Below are positions 42,460 through 49,957 of a stretch of DNA of 64,000 bases, one piece after another. Under the pieces are notes generated by a model. That model was given only the letters and a program-made list of their open reading frames with translations, was not told where the DNA came from and did not search any database. Position numbers and translations under genes: made by a program. The stretch spans positions 1 to 64,000 of the forward strand of contig NZ_VJZS01000006.1 of the NCBI RefSeq assembly GCF_007097385.1, written 5' to 3'. Every line of letters starts with the position of its first letter. Within the stretch, counting starts at the first letter, position 1. The DNA comes from Flavobacterium sp. ZT3R18. Its GTDB lineage: Bacteria > Bacteroidota > Bacteroidia > Flavobacteriales > Flavobacteriaceae.

Positions 42460-43659
42460 ATGAAAATAGTAATAATAAACTCGGGAAGCTCATCCATAAA
42501 ATATCAATTGATTGATATGCCTGCCAATGAAGTAATTTGTAGTGGTATGATCGATAGAATAGGCCTAGAGATTTCAAATCTTAGTTATGTGACGAATTTG
42601 GTTAAGCTGGAAGAATCATTGCCTATTGCAAACCATAAAATTGGGCTGGAAAAAATAGCCCAATTGCTAATGGATGAAAAAGTTGGGGTTATCAAAAGTA
42701 CACAAGAAATAGAAGCCGTAGGCCATCGCGTGGTACATGGCGGAAGCGCTTTTACGGATACGGTTATTATTAACCAAGAGGTAAAAGCTAAAATTAAAGA
42801 ACTATTTGAATTGGCTCCTTTGCATAATCCTGCCAACTTGGAAGGGATAAAGGTTGCCGAAGAAATTTTTAATGCGGCTCAACAAATCGCTGTTTTTGAT
42901 ACCGCTTTTCATCAAACTATACCGGTTGTGGCCCACAAATATGCCTTGCCCAATTACCTTTTGACAGAAAATAAAATACGCTTGTATGGTTTTCATGGAA
43001 CCAGCCATAAATACGTGTCGGAGAATGCGATTCAATTTTTAAAAACCAATTCGTTAAATACGTCTTCAAAAATCATTACCATACATCTTGGGAATGGTTG
43101 CAGTATGACTGCCGTAAAAGATGGAAAAAGTATTGATCATACTCTTGGATTTGGTCCTATGAATGGATTGATTATGGGAACTCGTTGTGGAGATGTAGAT
43201 CAATCAGTAATTTTCTATCTTGTAAAAACTTTAGGTTATACAGTAGATGAAGTCAATACCATGTTGCAAAAGCAAAGTGGCATGCTTGGCCTGACCGGTT
43301 ATAGTGATTTGAGGGATATAGAAGCCAATGCTGAGAAAGGAAATACCGAATGTCAGTTGGCTTTAGCCATGAATGCGTACCGAATTAAGAAATATATAGG
43401 CTCTTATACAGCGGTACTGAATGGTTTGGATGCTATTGTTTTTACAGCGGGAATAGGAGAGAATTCGTCCTACATCAGAAAATTAGTGTGTACCGATATG
43501 GATTATTTTGGTTTGGAATTGGATCAAGCCAAAAATGAAATTCGTTCCAAAGAAATACGAGAAATAAACACTCCAAATTCAAAAACTAAGATTTTAGTGA
43601 TTCCTACCAACGAAGAAATAGAAATTGCGAATCAGGTGTATGAGTTGCTTTTGAGTTAA
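42460..43659 (+). CDS. ackA: acetate kinase
   Basis: This 399-residue enzyme makes acetate and ATP from acetyl phosphate and ADP, the second step after Pta. It begins with the family start VIINSGSSSIKYQL (~5-18). It also has HRVVHGGSAF (~89), PLHNPANLEGI (~120), DTAFHQTIP, YGFHGTSHKYVS (~178), ITIHLGNGCSM (~207), MGTRCGDVDQSV, and FTAGIGENSSYIR (~326). The length fits. It ends at a hairpin at 43681-43706. It probably shares the pta promoter. Confidence 0.97.
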   Translation: MKIVIINSGSSSIKYQLIDMPANEVICSGMIDRIGLEISNLSYVTNLVKLEESLPIANHKIGLEKIAQLLMDEKVGVIKSTQEIEAVGHRVVHGGSAFTDTVIINQEVKAKIKELFELAPLHNPANLEGIKVAEEIFNAAQQIAVFDTAFHQTIPVVAHKYALPNYLLTENKIRLYGFHGTSHKYVSENAIQFLKTNSLNTSSKIITIHLGNGCSMTAVKDGKSIDHTLGFGPMNGLIMGTRCGDVDQSVIFYLVKTLGYTVDEVNTMLQKQSGMLGLTGYSDLRDIEANAEKGNTECQLALAMNAYRIKKYIGSYTAVLNGLDAIVFTAGIGENSSYIRKLVCTDMDYFGLELDQAKNEIRSKEIREINTPNSKTKILVIPTNEEIEIANQVYELLLS

Positions 43660-43680
43660 AACTAGAACAATATATTTGAG

Positions 43681-43706
43681 AGCTCCTTCAGTGAGGAGCT
43701 TTTTTT
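43681..43706 (+). terminator. terminator of ackA
   Basis: AGCTCCT-tcagtg-AGGAGCT followed by a run of T. Confidence 0.85.
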
Positions 43707-43847
43707 ATGCGATTAAATTAATGTTTTAATAAGTTAATTCTTGAAATTAAAAACAATTTATTACAACTACAAGGTTGTAGTTTTTTTTTAATAAAATAGT
43801 ATTAGATTAATAATTAGTTTTGATTTAATAAATTAACAAATAACCAA

Positions 43848-45935
43848 ATGAAGTATTTATTTTCTATTTTTTTCGTTTTTGCGACGGCATTGCTCCATGC
43901 ACAGAGCGCACAATCTCCTTCCAATAAAATTGTAGTAAATTTTAAATTACTACCGAGTGGACAACCATCTTATACGGTAAATTATAATGGTAAACCCGTT
44001 ATTCTAGAAAGTGCTTTGGGTATAAAACTCAAAGAGAAACCAGCCTTAGATGCTAATTTTGAAATCCTATCTTCAAAAGTAACTGTTTTTAGTGAGTCTT
44101 GGAAACCCGTTTTAGGGGAAAAAGCCAATATTCTAAATCAGTATAATGAGCTTACGATTTCTTTACAGCAAAAGGAAACGAATGTAAAAATGAATGTCAT
44201 TTTTAAATTGTATAATGAAGGAATTGCTTTTAGATATGATTTTCCAAAACAAGAAAATCTAAATTATTTCATTATTTCGGATGAGGTGTCTCAATTTAAT
44301 TTAACCGAGGATTATAAAACATTTTGGATTCCTGGCGATTTTGACAGTAACGAATATGTGTATAATGAGACCAAACTTTCTGAAATTGACAATTCTAAAT
44401 TGGACTTAAATAACGGAATAGGAGTAAAATCTATTCCTAGTAAATATGCGGTTCAATCACCATTGATGATGAAATCACCAACAGCTTTATATGTCAATAT
44501 TTTTGAAGCTGCGGTAGTCAATTATCCCGTAATGCATTTGAATGTTGATAGAGCCAATTTTAAATTATCTTCTCAATTGGTTCCAAATGCAATAGGGGAT
44601 AAAGCATATTTGCAAACACCTTGCGTATCGCCTTGGAGAACCATTATGATTAGTGATGATGCCAGAGATATTGTGGGTTCACAAATGATTTTGAACTTAA
44701 ACGAACCTTGTAAAATAGATGATGTTTCGTATATAAAACCAATGAAATATGTTGGAATTTGGTGGGAAATGCACGTAGGGAAATCAACTTGGGATTTAAG
44801 CGGAACACAAGATGCTTCCCAAAAGAGTGAGGGCAAAAAACCGCACGGAGCAACTACAGAAAACACCAAAAGATACATTGATTTTGCTGCTAAAAATGGT
44901 TTTGATGGCGTTTTGGTAGAAGGATGGAATACTGGTTGGGAAGATTGGTTTGGCAATTGGAAAGAAGAAGTTTTTGATTTTACAACTCCTTATTCAGACT
45001 TTAATATTGCCGAAGTTTCGGCTTACGCCAAAGAAAAAAACGTGAAAATGATCATGCATCATGAAACTTCAGGATCTGTTGCCAATTACGAGCGTCATTT
45101 GGATCGTGCTTTCGATTTGATGAAAAAATACGATTATTCAGCCGTAAAATCGGGTTACGTGGGGAAAATTATTCCACGGGGCGAGTTTCATGACGGACAA
45201 ACGATGGTAAATCATTTCAACTTTGTAGCAAGACGTGCTGCCGATTATAAAATAATGATCAATTCACACGAATCTTCCCGTCCTACTGGGTACAGCCGTA
45301 CGTATCCGAACTACATAGCTGCCGAAGCCGCTCGTGGTAACGAATTCAACGCTTGGAGTGTTGGGAATCCGCCAAGCCACGAAACAATATTACCGTTTAC
45401 GAGACTTCTTGGTGGACCAATGGATTATACACCGGGAATTTTTGAAATCAAAATGAGCTATTATGACAAAAGCAAAAAAGAACAAGTTCATACTACACTG
45501 ACCAAACAATTGGCATTGTATGTAACGATGTACTCTCCTTTGCAAATGGCTGCAGATTTATTAGAGAATTATGAAAAACGTGCTGATGCTTTTCAATTTA
45601 TAAAAGATGTGGCTTTAGATTGGGATGACACTAAAATTCTGGAAGCAGAGCCTGGGGATTATTTAACCATTGTCAGAAAAGCAAAAGGAAAGGAATTGTG
45701 GTTTCTAGGGGCAATCACAGATGAAAGTGCCAGAAAATCAGAAATAAAATTAGATTTTCTTACCAAAGGGCAAAAGTACAAAGCCATTATTTATGAAGAT
45801 GCCAAAGATGCCGATTGGAAAAACAACCCAATGGCGTACAAGATAAAAACAGTCGAGGTTACCAGTAAATCAAAAATAAACCTGGCTTTGGCTCCAGGCG
45901 GAGGAACGGCCATTAGTTTTGAACCGATTAAGTAA
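43848..45935 (+). CDS. glycoside hydrolase family 97 (SusB-like alpha-glycosidase)
   Basis: This 695-residue secreted enzyme has a signal peptide (MKYLFSIFFVFATALLHAQ). The N-terminal beta-sandwich domain spans ~25-290, the (beta/alpha)8 barrel ~295-560 and a C-terminal beta domain follows. GH97 marks are GVLVEGWNTGWEDWFGNW (~353-370), MIMHHETSG (~401) and INSHESSRPTGYSRTYPN (~470-487), followed by EAARGNEFNAW. The glutamates of HHET and SHES fit the inverting, SusB-type subgroup rather than the retaining one, by eye only. It releases sugars from alpha-glucans in the periplasm. No sus or PUL partners (susC/susD) are adjacent. Confidence 0.94.
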   Translation: MKYLFSIFFVFATALLHAQSAQSPSNKIVVNFKLLPSGQPSYTVNYNGKPVILESALGIKLKEKPALDANFEILSSKVTVFSESWKPVLGEKANILNQYNELTISLQQKETNVKMNVIFKLYNEGIAFRYDFPKQENLNYFIISDEVSQFNLTEDYKTFWIPGDFDSNEYVYNETKLSEIDNSKLDLNNGIGVKSIPSKYAVQSPLMMKSPTALYVNIFEAAVVNYPVMHLNVDRANFKLSSQLVPNAIGDKAYLQTPCVSPWRTIMISDDARDIVGSQMILNLNEPCKIDDVSYIKPMKYVGIWWEMHVGKSTWDLSGTQDASQKSEGKKPHGATTENTKRYIDFAAKNGFDGVLVEGWNTGWEDWFGNWKEEVFDFTTPYSDFNIAEVSAYAKEKNVKMIMHHETSGSVANYERHLDRAFDLMKKYDYSAVKSGYVGKIIPRGEFHDGQTMVNHFNFVARRAADYKIMINSHESSRPTGYSRTYPNYIAAEAARGNEFNAWSVGNPPSHETILPFTRLLGGPMDYTPGIFEIKMSYYDKSKKEQVHTTLTKQLALYVTMYSPLQMAADLLENYEKRADAFQFIKDVALDWDDTKILEAEPGDYLTIVRKAKGKELWFLGAITDESARKSEIKLDFLTKGQKYKAIIYEDAKDADWKNNPMAYKIKTVEVTSKSKINLALAPGGGTAISFEPIK

Positions 45936-45959
45936 AGATTCTAATTAAGGTTGAATTAA

Positions 45960-45998
45960 ATCCTGCATACATTTAAAAATGTGCAGGATTTTTTTTTA
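45960..45998 (+). terminator. terminator of the GH97 gene
   Basis: TCCTGCATACATTT and AAATGTGCAGGA pair around AA with one bulge, followed by nine T. Confidence 0.85.
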
Positions 45999-46057
45999 GC
46001 ACACACAACTCTCTATAATATCTTTCGATATAACTACGTCATTAGTTCTTTTGATTT

Positions 46058-46402
46058 TCATAATTCTATAGTAAATGTTTGGTCGATAAAGTCATAAATA
46101 CGGGTTTGTCCATCTTCATAGAATGTTTTTTGCGCTAGTTCTTGTACGTCCTTTGTAGATAAATAAGCAATTATTTTACCATCCTTAAAATTTATAGTTT
46201 CTCCTATTTGAGACAATTCAAACATCTCGAAATTAACTCTAGCAGTAACGGAGTAATTGAATGTTTTATTCCCGTTTGAATCACTGAAACTTATTCTGTT
46301 TTGCTCTTTATTGCAAGTGTATAATGCTTTATTTTTTTTATTATGGAGCATTAAGGTTACATCGTTGTCTATAATTGTTATTTCTGAGGTTGTTTTAACC
46401 AT
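46058..46402 (-). CDS. small protein of unknown function at the island edge
   Basis: This 114-residue protein has no signal, membrane segment or known motif. It is predicted mostly beta (SEITIIDNDVTLMLHNKKN, KIIAYLSTKDVQELAQKTF). It lies downstream of the second immunity gene on the same strand, 186 bases apart, so it may be part of the VgrG island or unrelated. The gap upstream carries GGATTGCAAATCCGCGCTAT, a sequence style common between Bacteroidota genes. Confidence 0.5.
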   Translation of the reverse strand: MVKTTSEITIIDNDVTLMLHNKKNKALYTCNKEQNRISFSDSNGNKTFNYSVTARVNFEMFELSQIGETINFKDGKIIAYLSTKDVQELAQKTFYEDGQTRIYDFIDQTFTIEL

Positions 46403-46588
46403 GATTTTTTTAATTTATATAGAATGTCAAAAAGAAAAACCCGTGCCCATTCCAATTATCAAACCCAATTTATTTTTTTTATTCCTTTCTCACTTTATCG
46501 ATTTACTGTGTGGGCATGGATTGCAAATCCGCGCTATCGGGATATAAGCAAAAGTAAAACGTACAGCTAAAAAGTAATATCTATACCG

Positions 46589-47068
46589 TTAATTTAAATC
46601 CTCTTTTTTTAGAAAAAAACCTTCTTGCTGTGGGCCCGAAATAGTAGTGTTATTTATCTTATATGCACTCAAATAACATTGATATGGTTTACATTTTAGC
46701 CAATAATCATTTTCAAAACTATGAATATAATAAACATCATTTTTAATGTTTACCTCCATAGAATCCGATTTCATTAAATTATCATATTCGAAAGAAAAAT
46801 AATCTTCTTTGTTATCTTCCTTGTTGAATGTTTTTATAGTTTTTCCTTTACGAATAATATTTACTTGTAAATTTATTAATTCCTTTAAAGTATATTGATA
46901 AAGCAATATTTTAAAGTATTTCTTAGCTAGAAAAGGACTATTTTCACACTCTGCATTGTCAATAATGTCTTTTTGATTTTGTCTATAAAGCCCCAAATAC
47001 ATCACAGATAAGGCACCTATTAATATTAAAATTAATACGGTTATATTTTTTTTATTTAACTTTGACAT
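46589..47068 (-). CDS. putative immunity protein 2, membrane-anchored
   Basis: This protein begins MSKLNKKNITVLILILIGAL and has one N-terminal membrane helix, then about 125 residues that should face the periplasm. Two earlier codons (47074) are possible. It overlaps the end of the orphan toxin module (47052) by 17 bases, so the two are translated together. It has the same layout as the protein encoded at 48003-48494 and a loosely alignable core (NLQVNIIRKGKTIKTF against ELNIYLLRNNKKIKDT), but otherwise little identity. A place right after a toxin gene and a periplasmic face both suit an immunity protein. The family is unknown. Confidence 0.65.
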   Translation of the reverse strand: MSKLNKKNITVLILILIGALSVMYLGLYRQNQKDIIDNAECENSPFLAKKYFKILLYQYTLKELINLQVNIIRKGKTIKTFNKEDNKEDYFSFEYDNLMKSDSMEVNIKNDVYYIHSFENDYWLKCKPYQCYLSAYKINNTTISGPQQEGFFLKKEDLN

Positions 47069-48002
47069 AACCATTATAATTATTCATGAAATGATTTACA
47101 TTTATAGGTCTTTTTAAATACCTAGAAGTATCAAAAGGATTTGTGCCGTAAGAATAAACTCTAAAATCTAATAATTCTTCTGTTTGACCTTTTTGATTAA
47201 GCATTTTAACTTCTATTATTTCACTTTCTAAAACAATCCAGTGCAAATCTAAGCTATTAACATCCCAAACATTTTCTATTAAGTCGGAGTCAATCATTAA
47301 TATCAATTTATAACCAGCCCTTATTTGTTTATTTATATCTTCAATTTTATTTTGTGTTTCTATACTTGTATAAACAATAGGTGAAATGGGGGTATACACT
47401 CCTTTTGATGATACTTCTTTATAGCCTAATAAATCTTCCGATAAACTAGTCATTAACGGAGGCCAGTTTATGGCTTGAAACTCCTCTTCTCCTCCTTTGT
47501 AGCTTGGATTATCAGTATTTCTTGTTCCAGCCATTGTGATATAATCAACTAATGGCATGTAAATACCACCATTAATTGGAAATCCTTTTGTATTAGGTTT
47601 TTTCTCCAAAACTTCAATACTAGGTTTAACGGTATATTTATTAAAAGTAGCTTCGCCCGTTCTAAAAAGTTCTTTTGCGAATTTTTTATATGCTTGAGGT
47701 TGATCTTTTGCAAATAAATAAAAGATACAGGTCATGCCGCAGAGCGAAGTCCCTGATTGGTTTACACGCCAAGGTTTCTTGTCATCTGTTCGCTCTTTTA
47801 TTTCTTCCTCAACAAGCATTCTATCAAACCATCTAAATCGATTATGTTTCCATATTTTAAGTACACCTTCGGTTTCTGAATCATCTATGTAGGCTTTTAC
47901 AGAAACAAAACGACCACACATCTCTTTTTCATTCAGTGTTATTTTTACGTTATCTCCTTTTACTTTTAAAGGTGTTTCTATCCATTTGTTTTGAGCGGGT
48001 TT
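47052..48002 (-). CDS. orphan toxin-domain module, second copy of the effector C terminus
   Basis: From 48002 the frame reads PAQNKWIETPLKVKGDNVKI and matches residues 117-449 of the effector at 48496-49845. It lacks the N-terminal VgrG-associated part. It begins in frame one codon after the stop of immunity gene 1 (48003-48005). The first ATG is at 47921 (MCGRFVSVKAYID), giving 289 residues, but homology extends 27 codons earlier. Against the effector, 15 of the first 132 residues differ. The papain-like residues Gln and Cys of NQSGTSLCG, His of DLHWIVLES and the YSYG are all retained. It may be silent until recombined onto a full N terminus, or translated from the ATG. Confidence 0.8.
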   Translation of the reverse strand, partial: KPAQNKWIETPLKVKGDNVKITLNEKEMCGRFVSVKAYIDDSETEGVLKIWKHNRFRWFDRMLVEEEIKERTDDKKPWRVNQSGTSLCGMTCIFYLFAKDQPQAYKKFAKELFRTGEATFNKYTVKPSIEVLEKKPNTKGFPINGGIYMPLVDYITMAGTRNTDNPSYKGGEEEFQAINWPPLMTSLSEDLLGYKEVSSKGVYTPISPIVYTSIETQNKIEDINKQIRAGYKLILMIDSDLIENVWDVNSLDLHWIVLESEIIEVKMLNQKGQTEELLDFRVYSYGTNPFDTSRYLKRPINVNHFMNNYNGYVKVK

Positions 48003-48494
48003 TTATTTAATTCCTTCGTATTTTTTGCCATTTATTCTTATTTCATCATAATCAAGATAACAATTATTATCTCCTAAATACCCAAACATTCCCCAGTGTC
48101 CACCATCTGAAGAATACCCAAAATCAGAAATTTTATAGGTTAAATTTTTAGCTTTTACTATTACAATATCTGTTTTAAAAAATTCATCAAAAGGGATATT
48201 AAAAATAAAATATTCATTTGTATTTTGGATATTATTTACCAGTATGGTATCTTTTATTTTTTTATTATTTCTTAGCAAATAAATATTTAGTTCTAATATT
48301 TTTCCATTTGATTCCTTTTTCAAACAAAATGAAGGCTTCTCGGTAATCACTATTGTTTTTTCACATTCGTTGATATCATTATTTTGCCTCTCTCGACTAG
48401 TAGTCATTTTATAATAAAACCATCCAATAACTAATATAATTATTAAAAAAAATATAAAAAAAATAATGAAATAGCTTTTAGTTTTTTGTCTCAT
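48003..48494 (-). CDS. putative immunity protein 1, membrane-anchored
   Basis: This 163-residue protein has a basic start (MRQKTKSYF), one long membrane helix (~9-30), then a periplasm-facing domain of ~130 residues (KPSFCLKKESNGKILELNIY, then SDGGHWGMFGYLGDNNCYLD) with three or four cysteines. It begins one base after the effector gene's stop codon. No family is recognised. Position directly behind a secreted toxin, a small size and a predicted periplasmic domain all match immunity proteins of type VI secretion effectors acting in the periplasm. It resembles the protein at 46589-47068 in layout only. Confidence 0.68.
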   Translation of the reverse strand: MRQKTKSYFIIFFIFFLIIILVIGWFYYKMTTSRERQNNDINECEKTIVITEKPSFCLKKESNGKILELNIYLLRNNKKIKDTILVNNIQNTNEYFIFNIPFDEFFKTDIVIVKAKNLTYKISDFGYSSDGGHWGMFGYLGDNNCYLDYDEIRINGKKYEGIK

Positions 48495-48495
48495 T

Positions 48496-49845
48496 TTACT
48501 TTATTTTAATATACCCATTATAATTATTCATAAAATGTGTTTTAGTAATTGGCCTTTTCAAATAACGATATTCTACATTCTCTTCCATTTTACCTGTTTT
48601 AGTGTTTAAAATTAATGCTTTATCGCCATTTGGATTTGTCCCCCAAGAATAAACTCTAAAATCTAATCGATGAACCGTTCTCCCATTTTCATCTAACATT
48701 TCAACTTCTTTGATTTCACTTTCTAAAACTACCCAGTGTAAATCTAATGAGGAAACATCCCAATGGTCAGCAATTAAATCAGAATCTATCATCAAAATAA
48801 GTTTATAACCATTTACTATCTGTTTATTAATGTCTTCAATTTTGGATTCAATATCAAAATCCGTATATACTAATGATTTCACAGGATTATAAATTCCTTT
48901 AGATGAAACATCTTTATAACCCAATAATTTTTCACATAAATCAGTCATTAATGGAGGCCAGTTTATAGCTTGAAATTCTTCCTCTCCTCCTTTATATTTA
49001 GGATTGTCTGTATTTCTAGTTCCTGCCATTGTTAGAAAATCAACCAATGGCATACCGCCCGTATTTATGGCAACCACTTTTTTCTTTAATGTTCCAATAT
49101 TTTTCTCCAAAACTTCAATACTTGGCTTAACGGTATATTTATTAAAAGTAGCTTCTCCCTTTCTAAAAAGTTCTTTTGCAAATTTACTATATGCTTTTGG
49201 TTGATCTTTTGCAAATAAATAAAAGATACAAGCCATGCCACAAAGCGAAGTACCGGATTGGTTTACCAACCATGGTTTTCTATTATCTGTCCTTTCATTT
49301 ATTTCATCCTCAACTAGCATTCTATCAAACCATCTAAACCTATTATGTTTCCATTTTTTTAATTCTCCTTCGGTTTCTGGATCATCTATGTAGGCTCTTA
49401 CAGAAACAATACGCCCACACATCTCTTTTTCATTCAGTGTTATTTTTACGTTATCTCCTTTTACGTTTAAAGGTGTTTCTATCCATTTGTTTTGTGCGGG
49501 GCTATGGTATTTTATCAACCATTTTATCAAACTAGTAGCTACAGGTGCGCCATTTGAATAACTCTTAACTTTAAACTCGTAGGTTTTATCAAAAACAAAT
49601 CCTTTTTGCAATCCTCCGCTTTTGTCATTTTTAGAGCCATCATCGAGTGAGGTTAAGAGTTCAATTTCTTTTACTCTGGTTTTTGACACTTTCTTTGGCG
49701 GATCTTCGGGCTCTCCATGGGAGTGTTTTGGGGCATTATAAATAATATTTTTATTGGAGCTAATTTCTATTTCATTGGCAAAGATTTTCGTTTTTCCTCC
49801 AACAATATTGACAATATTTCCTTTTACATATCTAAGTTTTGTCAT
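48496..49845 (-). CDS. predicted type VI secretion effector, papain-like
   Basis: This 449-residue protein is encoded directly after vgrG. Residues 1-40 (KLRYVKGNIVNIVGGKTKIF) resemble the N terminus of many flavobacterial proteins next to vgrG, probably a loading region. A linker with EPEDPPKKVSK and a beta region follow to ~115. The toxin part (117-449) shows a papain-type order: NQSGTSLCGMAC with Gln196 and Cys202 six apart, DLHWVVLES with His370, and VYSWGTNP (399-406) near a terminal NYNGYIKIK. Papain has Asn-Ser-Trp-Gly there, so the Asn is replaced by Tyr. A cysteine peptidase, amidase or transglutaminase-like activity is the likely one; the target is unknown. It has no signal peptide. 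Confidence 0.78.
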   Translation of the reverse strand: MTKLRYVKGNIVNIVGGKTKIFANEIEISSNKNIIYNAPKHSHGEPEDPPKKVSKTRVKEIELLTSLDDGSKNDKSGGLQKGFVFDKTYEFKVKSYSNGAPVATSLIKWLIKYHSPAQNKWIETPLNVKGDNVKITLNEKEMCGRIVSVRAYIDDPETEGELKKWKHNRFRWFDRMLVEDEINERTDNRKPWLVNQSGTSLCGMACIFYLFAKDQPKAYSKFAKELFRKGEATFNKYTVKPSIEVLEKNIGTLKKKVVAINTGGMPLVDFLTMAGTRNTDNPKYKGGEEEFQAINWPPLMTDLCEKLLGYKDVSSKGIYNPVKSLVYTDFDIESKIEDINKQIVNGYKLILMIDSDLIADHWDVSSLDLHWVVLESEIKEVEMLDENGRTVHRLDFRVYSWGTNPNGDKALILNTKTGKMEENVEYRYLKRPITKTHFMNNYNGYIKIK

Positions 49846-49957
49846 TTTTATATTTGGTTATTTAGTAGTGAAAGATATTTTCGTTTGCAATTCAGCAATC
49901 GCGAACGGCAAAAACTATACTCTCAAGCAGTTGCCGTTTTACTAACAGACTTTTGTC

